From: Sphaerochaeta pleomorpha str. Grapes
GTDB taxonomy: Bacteria; Spirochaetota; Spirochaetia; Sphaerochaetales; Sphaerochaetaceae
NCBI RefSeq assembly: GCF_000236685.1
Contig: NC_016633.1
Location: forward strand, 1,054,001 to 1,118,000
Direction of reading: 5' to 3'
Length of the DNA: 64,000 nucleotides
The first letter of the stretch is position 1. The number at the start of each line of letters is the position of its first letter. A program made the position numbers and the translations under genes. Below the pieces are notes generated by a model, which made no database searches, was not told the DNA's origin, and worked only from the letters and a program-made list of their open reading frames with translations. Below are positions 53,768-62,565 of this stretch, in pieces.

Positions 53768-54940
53768 TTATGGCTGGCTCTCCCCACTCGATCTTCCTGC
53801 CCTGTAGACGTTCACAGAAAGCAAAAAACCAAGAAGCAATAACAAAGAAGACAGTAACAAGGCAAGTTTCAAACTGTATGACTCTGCAATGATTGCAACC
53901 AGATAGGGGAATACCATCCTTCCTAAGGTACCACACAGGATATAAAAAACGGAAACGAATGCAGTGTTGGCAGGAAACCAGGAAGAAGCTTCAACAATGA
54001 ACAAGGGTATGGTTGCCCCTGCGCCAAATCCACTGAGCGCGATGGCTCCATAGGCAATGGCCACATTGGGGGAAAGCAAGGCACCGCATAAGGCAACAAA
54101 GGATAAGGCCATCCCTCCGGCTGTAAGCAATAGCGGGTGTAAACCCCTATGGAGCAAAACAGGGGCAATCAGACGCATACAGGCAATTCCAACCCAAAAG
54201 CTCATCATTGTGGCTGCCACCATAGACGGAGTTGCATGAAAAGAGGTTTCTATATAGAGCGGGAGCCAACTGGTACAGGTCTGTTGACTTGCCATATACA
54301 GCATGAGCACCAGGCAATAGAGGAGAAACCTCTTGTTACGAAGGATTACCTTGGCAGGAAGTTTTTCCCGGTTTTCATGCTGGTCTTGGATCTCTTGTTG
54401 CCCTTTTAAGGATCCTTTGTCCCTTTGCAAACCTACAAGGAGCAACATAAGCAACAGAAACCCACAGATAGCATATCCAAAATGCCAGGACGGGCCCTTG
54501 AATGGAAGTATCAGATACCCAGAGGTGAGAGCCCCGAGGCTATAGACAAAATGAAGGATGGGAATATAGGTAGAGCGTTTATCGGGAAAGCGGCCTGCAA
54601 GGTAGGCATTTGACCCGCTATCGACATAAAACCCACCAAATCCCAGACAAGCAAAAATGACAAACAGCATGCTCTTCGAGGGAAAAAAGACAAGGGTCCC
54701 AAGCGCGAGGCCCATGACTATAACCCCGAGCCGTAAGATGGATGCTTCCTTGAGTCTCTTGAGCACAACAGGAGAAAGGATTATTCCCAAAAAGGCACCT
54801 GCTTGGAGGATACTGAGCAACGATCCCATTTGAGAAAGGGGTAAGGCTGTTGTGTCCATAATCGCACTAGCCAGTGTCCCGAATATGGTAACCGAAACGG
54901 AATACACGAAGAACCCCAGAAAAATGATAACCGGTGTCAT
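53768..54940 (-). CDS. MFS transporter
   Basis: 390 residues from ATG 54940, with GGGGAGG 4 bases upstream; a longer frame would run through a terminator hairpin and is rejected. Twelve helices; the N-half contains GIILSPVVLKRLKEASILRLGV (loop 2-3) and GFGGFYVDSGSNAYLAGRFPDKR, the C-half FGAGATIPLFIVEASSWFP. It resembles the FucP/NarK-like or YfkF/YdjE groups of sugar-related MFS carriers; the substrate is unknown. It follows the Rbs-type ABC operon on the same strand but is separated from it by a strong terminator, so expression needs readthrough or an upstream promoter. Confidence 0.88.
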   Translation of the reverse strand: MTPVIIFLGFFVYSVSVTIFGTLASAIMDTTALPLSQMGSLLSILQAGAFLGIILSPVVLKRLKEASILRLGVIVMGLALGTLVFFPSKSMLFVIFACLGFGGFYVDSGSNAYLAGRFPDKRSTYIPILHFVYSLGALTSGYLILPFKGPSWHFGYAICGFLLLMLLLVGLQRDKGSLKGQQEIQDQHENREKLPAKVILRNKRFLLYCLVLMLYMASQQTCTSWLPLYIETSFHATPSMVAATMMSFWVGIACMRLIAPVLLHRGLHPLLLTAGGMALSFVALCGALLSPNVAIAYGAIALSGFGAGATIPLFIVEASSWFPANTAFVSVFYILCGTLGRMVFPYLVAIIAESYSLKLALLLSSLLLLLGFLLSVNVYRAGRSSGESQP

Positions 54941-54951
54941 GCTACCTCCCC

Positions 54952-54975
54952 AAAAAAAGTGGCCCTTGAGGGCCA
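54952..54975 (-). terminator. Terminator of the Rbs-type ABC operon, inside the MFS leader
   Basis: Minus strand: TGGCCC-TCAA-GGGCCA (54975-54960), one C, then seven T (54958-54952). The MFS ribosome site starts directly after it. A second hairpin lies just upstream (CTGCA-x-CCGGG with loop AAAAA, 54995-55021). Confidence 0.9.
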
Positions 54976-55036
54976 ACAGCTACAGTGAAAATGGCTGCAC
55001 CCCGGTTTTTCCGGGATGCAGTGGAGATTCACAATC

Positions 55037-56041
55037 CTAGAATACAGAATCCTTGTCGTAGAACTGGCTGACATTACTCTTGTCTACCAATACGGAAGGA
55101 AGCACAACAGCCGTCGGTGCCTTGGCGGTATTGAAGTCAGAGGATTTCTTGCCTTCGGCAACATCAAGACAGTAAGCGATTGCATCATATACCATGCTCG
55201 GATGGTAGGTTGCAGTTGCTTTTACCAGAGGATCATCATGCATGATCATCTCATAGGCAGCCTTGGAACCGGCTCCGCCGAATACCAGTTTGATATCCTT
55301 GCGTCCGCTTTCTTTGATAGCCTGCAAGACACCGGTCATGACATCGTCGTCCTGACAGAACACTGCATGGATCTCAGGATACTTCTGCAGATAGTTTTCC
55401 ATCAGCTCGAGACCTTTCTGGGTCGACCAGTCAGAAAAATCATAGGCACGGCCACCGGCGAGGTTGACCAAGGAAGCATCCTTGCCCATCTCGTCGAAGA
55501 AGGCATTCATTCTCTCGCCGTCGATAACAACAGGCATTCCGCCCATCGCTACATACTTGGTGAGGTTGTTCTTCTTCATATAGTCGCGTACATAGATTCC
55601 GGAGACTTTGCCCATTTCCTTATTGTTTCCAGCGAGGTTGATATACCCAAAGGAAGTGTCAGTCAAACCACGGTCGACAACAATAACCTTTACGCCAGAA
55701 TCGTGGGCTTCTTTTACCACTGGGGTAAGAGGTGCTGATTCATGGGGAAGGATAACCAGATAATCCATGCCCCAGACCATCAAGTCTTCGACATCGGAAA
55801 GCTGTTTTGCATATCCATCAGCATGCAATACCTTGAACTCATACTTGCCAGGATACTTTGCTTCAAAATCTTTTACTGCCTTTTCAGCCCACCAGCCGAC
55901 ACCACCTGTCCATCCATGATCGGGGGAAGGAACTGCGATACCAATTTTGGGAATGGCATTTTTTGTTTCCGCAGCACCGGCTGCGAAAGCAAAACCAACA
56001 GTCAAAACTAAACAAAGCACGAGTAAAAACGCTTTTTTCAT
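55037..56041 (-). CDS. Sugar ABC transporter substrate-binding protein, RbsB type
   Basis: 334 residues from ATG 56041 (GGAGG 9 bases upstream). Signal peptide MKKAFLLVLCLVL...AAGAAETK. Family pattern: IGIAVPSPDHGWTGGVGWW near the mature start, DLMVWGMDYLVILPHESAPL, KVIVVDRGL, HAVFCQDDDVMTGVLQAI and KLVFGGAGSK. This is a CUT2-type periplasmic monosaccharide or polyol binding protein. Third component of the importer after the ATPase and permease genes; the sugar is unknown. Confidence 0.93.
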   Translation of the reverse strand: MKKAFLLVLCLVLTVGFAFAAGAAETKNAIPKIGIAVPSPDHGWTGGVGWWAEKAVKDFEAKYPGKYEFKVLHADGYAKQLSDVEDLMVWGMDYLVILPHESAPLTPVVKEAHDSGVKVIVVDRGLTDTSFGYINLAGNNKEMGKVSGIYVRDYMKKNNLTKYVAMGGMPVVIDGERMNAFFDEMGKDASLVNLAGGRAYDFSDWSTQKGLELMENYLQKYPEIHAVFCQDDDVMTGVLQAIKESGRKDIKLVFGGAGSKAAYEMIMHDDPLVKATATYHPSMVYDAIAYCLDVAEGKKSSDFNTAKAPTAVVLPSVLVDKSNVSQFYDKDSVF

Positions 56042-56066
56042 CCTTTTTCCTCCAAAATTCCTTTTG

Positions 56067-57038
56067 TTATTTACCATTGTTGTTGTACTGAAGCAGTACA
56101 GCAACAATAATCACAAGACCCTTGACAGCCTGCTGCAGGAAGGCACTGATACCTCCCATGACAAGCATGTTGTTTATGATACCGAGCATAACGGCACCCA
56201 TCATGGTCCCGATTATGCTACCCTTTCCACCGCTCATCAGCGTACCACCGATGACAGCTGCGGCAATCGCATCCATTTCATAGCCCGTGCAATCACTGGG
56301 GTTGATACAATTCAATCTACTCGACCACATCAAGGCAGTTACCCCAACAGTCAATCCGGTTATGATGTAGGGAATCATTTTTACCAGTTTGACATTTATC
56401 GCAGAATACTTGGCTACCTGCTCATTGCTACCCGTTGCACAGATGTACCGTCCAAAAGCCGTGTGGTTGAGCACCACATGCAAGAGTATACCGACGGCAA
56501 AAAAGCACCAGACAGGAATAGGCAACCGCAAGAACACCCCACTCCCGATTCTCCCATAGAGCGTATTCTCAGAGAGAATATTGCCGGCATTGGAAAAATA
56601 CTGGATCAAGGACCTAAAAATGGACATGGTTCCCAGTGTCACGATAAACGGAGCCATCTTGAACTTGGCTACCATGATTCCGTTCAAAGCACCACAGACC
56701 ATACCCAGAACCAAGCTGAATAAAATGGTAAGGGCAATTCCCAGAATTGACTCAGGCCCAAAGAGGTTCAGAAAATAAATCGATATGCCCCCTACAAAGG
56801 CGCACATGGAGCCGACACTTAGATCAATCCCCCCCGAAATTATTACCATGGTCATTCCAAGGCCAATTATCCCCGTATAGGAAATCTGCCGCAGAATATT
56901 GGTAAGGTTCCTGATCCTCAGAAAATTAGGCCATCCGACAAAGGCGGCTATGACAAACAGGACTACAAACGCCATTCCCAAAGAATGATCCTTTATTTTG
57001 AAATCCTTGAAGTAGGTTGCTACAGTCTTCTCACCCAT
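56067..57038 (-). CDS. Sugar ABC transporter permease, RbsC type
   Basis: 323 residues from ATG 57038; it starts 4 bases after the ATPase stop. About 8-10 helices. Family-specific stretches: GLGMTMVIISGGIDLSVGSM, the NGIMVAKFKMAPFIVTLGTMSIFR loop, and GYEMDAIAAAVIGGTLMSGGKGSIIGTMMGA. It forms the homodimeric channel of a CUT2 importer. Confidence 0.94.
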   Translation of the reverse strand: MGEKTVATYFKDFKIKDHSLGMAFVVLFVIAAFVGWPNFLRIRNLTNILRQISYTGIIGLGMTMVIISGGIDLSVGSMCAFVGGISIYFLNLFGPESILGIALTILFSLVLGMVCGALNGIMVAKFKMAPFIVTLGTMSIFRSLIQYFSNAGNILSENTLYGRIGSGVFLRLPIPVWCFFAVGILLHVVLNHTAFGRYICATGSNEQVAKYSAINVKLVKMIPYIITGLTVGVTALMWSSRLNCINPSDCTGYEMDAIAAAVIGGTLMSGGKGSIIGTMMGAVMLGIINNMLVMGGISAFLQQAVKGLVIIVAVLLQYNNNGK

Positions 57039-57042
57039 CTTG

Positions 57043-58560
57043 TTAATTCCCCTTCTTGATCCCGGTAGCATTGAACATAATATTCTCTTCGGTTATTTCG
57101 TCGCCTTCCAGGCAATCGGCGATGTGACCTTCCTTCATTACATAGACTCGGCTGCAAAGTCCGATAATCTCTTCCATTTCTGAGGAGATCAAAATGCAAC
57201 TTATCCCCGACTCAGCCAACGCATGGATGAACTCATAGATTTCACGTTTTGCGTTGATATCGATACCCCGGGTGGGTTCATCAAGTATCAGAATCTGGGG
57301 TTCAGTATCCATCCAACGGGCCAGATACACCTTCTGTTGGTTCCCTCCGCTGAAATACTTGAGTTCCATCTTTTTGGAAGCCGCCACTACCTTGAATTCA
57401 TCTATATAGTGGTTAGCCGACAGATCCTCGGCTGCTTTGTCTATGAAACCATGCCTTACATATTTATCAGGCAGGGAAATCAAGGAAATATTTTTAGGGA
57501 TATCAAATCCTTGGACTATTCCCTTTCCTTGCCGGTCCTCGCTGATGTATCCAAGCTTATGGTCGACTGCATCCCTTGCATTCTTGATTTTCACTATCTC
57601 GCCATTCAGCAAAACAGTACCCTTTTCCAGCCTCCTAAGCCCCATAAGGGCTTCCATCGTTTCGGTCCGCCCAGCCCCTACAAGACCTGCAAAGCCAAGG
57701 ATTTCACCTTTACGCAAGGTAAAACTGACATCCTTGAGCAGGTTGGCAATACAGAAATGGCCTACCTCGAGGATTACGGTATTCTCTGCCCGTTTCAATT
57801 TGGGAGGAAATACCTGGCTGAAATCCCTTCCTACCATTTTCCTGGCAAGGTCATGCTCATCGACCTCTGCAATATCGTCAACGCTGATAAGCTTACCATC
57901 GCGAAATACCGTAACCCGGTCACAAATGGTTTTCACCTCATGGAGTTTGTGGGAGACAAACACCATGGTGACACCCTTTTCACGCAGGTTCCTCATGAGG
58001 TCAAACAGAATTTCTACCTCATGCCCAGTCAAAGTGGTCGTAGGCTCATCAAAAATGAGGATTCGAGCATCGAGGATCATGGCCTTCGAGATTTCGACCA
58101 TCTGTTTTTCAGCGACACTCAAGTCACTGACCAGCTTATCTACGTCAACAGGCATTTTGAGCCTGTCAAGCTGTTCCCTCGCTTTCAATCGCATCAGTTT
58201 CTTGTCGAGCAATAGTCCTTTATGGATTTCATTGCCGAGAAATATGTTCTCATACACCGTCAGTGAATTGATAAGGTTGAATTCCTGCGGAACAATGCCG
58301 ATACCCAGTTTCTTCCCGGTTATATAATCAGGAATATCTACCAACTCGCCGTTGAGCAGTACCTGACCCTCGGTCGGTTGGTAGATTCCGCAGATTATTT
58401 TGATAAGCGTGGACTTTCCCGCCCCGTTTTCCCCGATCAGACCCATTACTTCCCCTTCGCGGATACCAAAGGTAATCTGATCCAAAACACGGACGGAAGA
58501 AAATTCCTTGCTGATTCCATCGAGATAGAGGATGTCTCTTGAATCGACGATTCCTTTCAT
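57043..58560 (-). CDS. Sugar ABC transporter ATPase, RbsA type (two ATPase domains)
   Basis: 505 residues from ATG 58560, which overlaps the isomerase stop by 1 base (TGATG). Domain 1: Walker A GENGAGKST near 40, signature LSVAEKQM, Walker B ILIFDEPT. Domain 2: degenerate Walker A GLVGAGRTE, signature FSGGNQQKV, Walker B ILILDEPTRGID. Two fused ATPase domains with a degenerate second P-loop are typical of RbsA/MglA of CUT2 importers. Partner of the next two genes. Confidence 0.95.
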   Translation of the reverse strand: MKGIVDSRDILYLDGISKEFSSVRVLDQITFGIREGEVMGLIGENGAGKSTLIKIICGIYQPTEGQVLLNGELVDIPDYITGKKLGIGIVPQEFNLINSLTVYENIFLGNEIHKGLLLDKKLMRLKAREQLDRLKMPVDVDKLVSDLSVAEKQMVEISKAMILDARILIFDEPTTTLTGHEVEILFDLMRNLREKGVTMVFVSHKLHEVKTICDRVTVFRDGKLISVDDIAEVDEHDLARKMVGRDFSQVFPPKLKRAENTVILEVGHFCIANLLKDVSFTLRKGEILGFAGLVGAGRTETMEALMGLRRLEKGTVLLNGEIVKIKNARDAVDHKLGYISEDRQGKGIVQGFDIPKNISLISLPDKYVRHGFIDKAAEDLSANHYIDEFKVVAASKKMELKYFSGGNQQKVYLARWMDTEPQILILDEPTRGIDINAKREIYEFIHALAESGISCILISSEMEEIIGLCSRVYVMKEGHIADCLEGDEITEENIMFNATGIKKGN

Positions 58561-59552
58561 CAATTCTCCATGGCTCCGTCGAAATCAACGTTCGAAGGAT
58601 CGAAGTTAATCTTCCGGGACAAAGCCAAAGCCTCGGTAGCCCCGAAAATCCTATCCATCCCGTTGTCTTCCCATTCTACTGACAAGGGTCCCTTGTACCC
58701 GGCGGCATTCGCTTCACGGATGATCATGTCAAAATTGACATCCCCGTGTCCCGGCGAAACAAAGTTCCAACCACGGCGTAGGTCACCGAATTGGATATGG
58801 GAACCCAGAATGCCACTTCTGCCGTCAAGCTTCACATAGCAGTCCTTGATATGGACATGATAGATGCGTTTTGCGAAATCCCGGAAGAAGAGAGCCGGGT
58901 CCAAGCCCTGCCACTGCAGATGACTGGGATCGAAGTTGATACCCAAAGCTGCACGATGCGAGAATTTCTGCAACAATCGTTCGGTCGAATAGTAATCATA
59001 GGCTATTTCGGACGGATGTACTTCAAGGGCAAATTTGACGCCCTGCCTGTCAAATTCGTCAAGGATGGGGGTCCATAGTTCATAGATTTCCTGATACCCG
59101 GCCTCTACCATCATTTCACTGGTAGAAGGGAATGAATAGAGAAACTTCCAGATGGGGGAACCCATGAATCCGGTAACCACCGAACATCCCATATTCTTTG
59201 CAGCCTGGGCGGTATACATCATTTGCTGGATACCCCAGTCCCTGATCGCCTGGTCATTGCCACTCAGTTTCTTCGGGGCAAAGCCTGCAAGCCGCGGATC
59301 ACCAAAGGCGTCGCCTACGCACTGGCCACCAAGATGGTTTCCCAAGGCAAAGCACTGCAGGTTGTATTTCTTCAGGATTGCTTTTTTCTCTGCAATGTAG
59401 GAAGGGTCCTTTGCCCCCTTCTCGACATCCATATGGTCTCCCCAGCAAGCAATCTCGACACCGTCATAGCCAATTTCGCTTACGGTCTTACAAACCTGTT
59501 CAAACGGAAGGTCTGCCCACTGTCCGGTAAAAATCGTTATAGGTCTAGCCAT
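58560..59552 (-). CDS. Sugar isomerase/epimerase, xylose-isomerase-like TIM barrel
   Basis: 330 residues of the AP_endonuc_2 fold. Metal ligands: Glu in FALEVHPSE, Asp/His in INFDPSHLQWQG, His in VHIKDCY, Glu near the end in LSVEWEDN. It starts with TIFTGQWADLPFEQVCKTVSEIGYDGVEIACWGDH. Such enzymes interconvert keto and aldo sugars or epimerise them, often together with a Gfo/Idh/MocA dehydrogenase, as here (25 bases upstream). The cytoplasmic substrate is the sugar imported by the downstream ABC system (inference). Confidence 0.9.
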   Translation of the reverse strand: MARPITIFTGQWADLPFEQVCKTVSEIGYDGVEIACWGDHMDVEKGAKDPSYIAEKKAILKKYNLQCFALGNHLGGQCVGDAFGDPRLAGFAPKKLSGNDQAIRDWGIQQMMYTAQAAKNMGCSVVTGFMGSPIWKFLYSFPSTSEMMVEAGYQEIYELWTPILDEFDRQGVKFALEVHPSEIAYDYYSTERLLQKFSHRAALGINFDPSHLQWQGLDPALFFRDFAKRIYHVHIKDCYVKLDGRSGILGSHIQFGDLRRGWNFVSPGHGDVNFDMIIREANAAGYKGPLSVEWEDNGMDRIFGATEALALSRKINFDPSNVDFDGAMEN

Positions 59553-59577
59553 TGCAAATACTCCTTCTTTCCAAATT

Positions 59578-60720
59578 TTAGCCCAAGGTCACCCATGAAG
59601 CGCCCTGGTTGCTGCTCTCTACACACTTGTTGATAAACACAACCCCATCAAGCCCCATTTCGATACTGGGGAAATCGAGGTCGGAAGGAACAAGGTTTTC
59701 ACCGCTCAGTTTCTTTGCCAAAGCACGGATGTAGGCCTTATAGATATTGGCAAAGGCCTCGAACAACCCTTCAGGATGCCCTGCAGGGATTCTGGAATAG
59801 CTCTGGGCGCTCTCACAGAAAGCATCCCGGCCCCGGCTCCATCGTTGCTGGGGACCATCGGATGGGGTGTAGAGGAAATGGTCGGGGTCTTCCTGGAACC
59901 ATTCAAGGCCACCTTTCTCCCCATAGATCCGTACACGTAGGCCATTGTCATTCCCAAAGGCAATCTGGCTGGACCAGTAGAGGCCTTTTGCCCCTCCCTT
60001 GAATTCCACCATGACCGAGGCATTATCGTCCAGAGTCCGTCCTTCTACGATTCTATCCAGGCGGGCACAGACACGCTCGATTTTCAAACCGGTAATATTT
60101 GCCACCAGATTCTCTATATGGCTTCCGATATCGCCGAGGCAATTGGAAATACCGGCAACCTTTGGATCCATCCGCCAGGGAGCCAGTTTGCTTGTTTCAT
60201 CAACCGGGGTACCAAGCCAACCTTGGGGATATTCGCCATTGACAAATTTTATCTTGCCAAGGACCCCATCACTGACCATCTGCCGCATTTGCTTGACAGC
60301 GGGGTACCCGCTATAGGTGTAGGTAATACCAAAAAGCAAATCTTTTTCCTTGCAGATGGTTACCAGTTCCTGGCTCTGTTCGATCGTCCAGGTGAGGGGC
60401 TTATCGCATACGACGTTGATGCCATTCATAAGAAAGGCCTTGCACACTTCATAATGCGATATGTTCGGGGTAACACAGACGACAAAGGAAATGCCGTCTT
60501 CCCGCTTCGCTTCCTGTTCTGCCATTTCGAGGTAATTGGTGTAAAGCCTGTCAGGAGCAACACCCAATTCGGCTCCGAAGGCTTTCGACTTCTCCGCATC
60601 GCGGGAAAAACAACCGGCGCAAAGCGTTGCCAGACCATCAATCCTGATGGCTTTCCTGTGCACATCCCCGATAAACGCCCCGCTTCCTCCTCCTACCATC
60701 CCATAGTTAAGTGGTTTCAT
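59578..60720 (-). CDS. Gfo/Idh/MocA-family oxidoreductase
   Basis: 380 residues. N-terminal Rossmann fold (YGMVGGGSGAFIGDVHRKAI; Gly-rich NAD(P) site at 9-14), the family motif VVCDKPLTWT where Lys contacts cofactor and substrate, and the catalytic-region CLGDIGSHIENLV with His. It oxidises a hydroxyl of a sugar or polyol. First gene of a six-gene region: dehydrogenase, isomerase, ATPase, permease, binding protein, then MFS. TGGAGG lies 4 bases before the ATG and directly next to a palindromic operator. Confidence 0.93.
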   Translation of the reverse strand: MKPLNYGMVGGGSGAFIGDVHRKAIRIDGLATLCAGCFSRDAEKSKAFGAELGVAPDRLYTNYLEMAEQEAKREDGISFVVCVTPNISHYEVCKAFLMNGINVVCDKPLTWTIEQSQELVTICKEKDLLFGITYTYSGYPAVKQMRQMVSDGVLGKIKFVNGEYPQGWLGTPVDETSKLAPWRMDPKVAGISNCLGDIGSHIENLVANITGLKIERVCARLDRIVEGRTLDDNASVMVEFKGGAKGLYWSSQIAFGNDNGLRVRIYGEKGGLEWFQEDPDHFLYTPSDGPQQRWSRGRDAFCESAQSYSRIPAGHPEGLFEAFANIYKAYIRALAKKLSGENLVPSDLDFPSIEMGLDGVVFINKCVESSNQGASWVTLG

Positions 60721-60730
60721 ATTGCCTCCA

Positions 60731-60746
60731 ATGCACGCGCGTGCAT
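60731..60746. promoter_or_regulatory. Palindromic operator ATGCACGCGCGTGCAT
   Basis: Perfect 16-bp palindrome touching the ribosome site of the dehydrogenase gene. A central CG flanked by symmetric arms is the style of LacI-family operators. A LacI gene begins the neighbouring operon at the right edge of the window. Confidence 0.8.
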
Positions 60747-60949
60747 AATTAGTAAAAAAAACAAAAAGGTAATAAACTCAATAAAACTATGGTACCACAA
60801 ATCTGAAAGTTCGCAAGTGTAAAAACAAGGTAACGGTAACGATAGATTACCCCTGATACCATTGCAAGGGAAAAAGGACAGCCGTCATCTTTGCCTATAA
60901 ACAGTAAGGATTGCAGCTGTCATTAGTAACACGTGAGCGAAACCAAGAC

Positions 60950-60965
60950 CCTCTCGGTAGAGGGA
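60950..60965 (-). terminator. Weak terminator after the DUF898-like gene
   Basis: CCCTC-TACCGA-GAGGG on the minus strand followed by TCTTGGTTT, 17 bases beyond the stop at 60983. Confidence 0.45.
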
Positions 60966-60982
60966 AAGTGGCAAATCATAGG

Positions 60983-61315
60983 TTAAAAATTTTCGTTATC
61001 ACCATGTCCGGCAAAATATAAATTATTTGTCTTCCACCTTTCCAGTCTACAGAATCCCCAGGGAATATAGATGCCTAGAGTGATTATACAAAGAATGATT
61101 ATCAATAACCAAGTTCCAAAAAGCCCTCCCCCAGTACCTTTGAAAACCAATTGCTTATTCTCAATATATGTATTCTTTGCTTTCCATTTCTGGACTGCAC
61201 ATTCTGCCCAAGGATAAAAAAGTCCTAGCGTAAGCGTGGTTAATACCGTTGTCCAAATGCAAAGCCAAAAATACGAACCACCGGTACCTCTGAATTCAAA
61301 TCTTCCAAATGGCAT
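60983..61315 (-). CDS. DUF898-like small membrane protein
   Basis: 110 residues from ATG 61315 (GGAGG 5 bases upstream; a second ATG 12 bases earlier overlaps that site). It contains two similar halves: FRGTGGSYFWLCIWTTVLTTLTLGLFYPW...WKAKNTY and FKGTGGGLFGTWLLIIILCIITLGIYIPW...WKTNNLYF. The G-T-G-G, TLG-(I/L)-Y-(I/x)-PW and RW-x-x-N motifs are those of the YjgN/DUF898 group. Two membrane helices; function unknown. Monocistronic. Confidence 0.82.
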   Translation of the reverse strand: MPFGRFEFRGTGGSYFWLCIWTTVLTTLTLGLFYPWAECAVQKWKAKNTYIENKQLVFKGTGGGLFGTWLLIIILCIITLGIYIPWGFCRLERWKTNNLYFAGHGDNENF

Positions 61316-61731
61316 ACATTCCTCCAAATATTTATGAAGCTATTATTCTATGCTATCAGAGATATTCGGTAAAAACAATGAAACTATAACAGATTTCAGA
61401 CACGGATTTCTGGCAAGGTACGATTCTCAAGGGAATATACTCTGGGGCATGTTTTTTTAATAAAAAGCTTATCATTCCGAACTGTGTTGCTTTGAAGCCT
61501 TTTACGCCCAGGGATTACTTGTACATTTTCAATAGGACCCAAATCTATTGGAATTGCTGTACGTGCCTATCGTAAGACTTCCCTATGATGAAAAAGCCTC
61601 TGGGTTCAGTACTTCCCCTATAAGGGGCGACTTACTGCCATAGGCTAGTTACTAACATCGTCATGCAAACCTATAAACAAGTATTACTTGACCTTAGGGG
61701 AACCCTACAAGCCAGGCTTACCGATCAAGGT
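61316..61731. other. Intergenic region, 416 bases
   Basis: Contains the DUF898-like promoter and a short perfect hairpin sequence CCCCT-ATA-AGGGG near 61610. No gene or clear terminator for the upstream isomerase was recognised. Confidence 0.45.
61345..61373 (-). promoter_or_regulatory. Promoter of the DUF898-like gene
   Basis: Minus strand: TTTACC (61373-61368), 17 bases, TAGAAT (61350-61345), 30 bases before the start. Confidence 0.5.
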
Positions 61732-62565
61732 TCAGTTCCGATCACATTGCTGCAAATACCGTAACGAATCCAATTTTTGTTCATACTTATTGAAAAAGGT
61801 AGTCTCCATCGACTCTATGTCGATACAGCCTTCATACGCATCCTGCGTCAAAATAGCCTTTATGGAAGCCCAATCGGTATCACCCAGGCCGGGCAGAACC
61901 GGGGTTATGGCTTTTCTGGATGAGTAGATGCCAATCTCAGAAAGCAATTGCCTGTTAACCGTGGCATCCTTGCCATGTACATGCTTCACTTTGCCCTTCC
62001 ATCGCAAGAGTTGGGCCAAAGGGTCGAGAAAAGCTTCCACTTGGTGGCAGGGTTCCCATTCCAGGCCCAGTTTCCCGTCATCCAAGGCATTGAACATCAA
62101 AGACCAGGCTTCATCGTTGATCGCTATATTCCAGTTTCCCCGTTTCCAAAGGTCTCCCATGCGGCAGTTCTCAAAAAGCAGACCCTTGCATTCTTTCTTA
62201 TATGCTATCTCAAGAAGGGAAGAAAAGGTTTCTTTCCAAGCTGACAGGGAGTGTTCGACACTGTTACCGGGGACCCGCCCGGCGAACCCGGTTACATATG
62301 GTGACCCAAACAGCGAGGCATGGCTTATGAGTTCTTTCCAGGCAGTGAGCGTCTCTTCATTTCCTAAAGGGTTTCCAAATATGGAAAGGGCTGAAACCTC
62401 TAAAGAAGAGGCTCTAACCAAGTCGGCAAGGTTTTCCAGGTCCACAGGACCAAGGCTTCCCCAGAACGAAATGGCAAGGGTTTCGAAACCGCTACGAGAC
62501 AAAGCAGAGAGGGAATCGGCAGTGATCTCCTCAATTTTCAACAGAGCTCCAATCTTTATTGGCAT
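61732..62565 (-). CDS. Sugar isomerase/epimerase, TIM barrel
   Basis: 277 residues, AP_endonuc_2 fold. Glu in LLFENCRMG, Asp/Glu in LGLEWEPCHQVEAF, His pair in KVKHVHGKDATV, and Glu in GCIDIESMET near the end are the likely metal ligands. It overlaps the stop of the dehydrogenase gene by 10 bases. With that gene it forms a second dehydrogenase-isomerase pair in the window. HVHGKD plus VLPGLGDTDW resembles enzymes acting on keto-sugars from Gfo/Idh/MocA dehydrogenases. The substrate is unknown. Confidence 0.88.
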   Translation of the reverse strand: MPIKIGALLKIEEITADSLSALSRSGFETLAISFWGSLGPVDLENLADLVRASSLEVSALSIFGNPLGNEETLTAWKELISHASLFGSPYVTGFAGRVPGNSVEHSLSAWKETFSSLLEIAYKKECKGLLFENCRMGDLWKRGNWNIAINDEAWSLMFNALDDGKLGLEWEPCHQVEAFLDPLAQLLRWKGKVKHVHGKDATVNRQLLSEIGIYSSRKAITPVLPGLGDTDWASIKAILTQDAYEGCIDIESMETTFFNKYEQKLDSLRYLQQCDRN

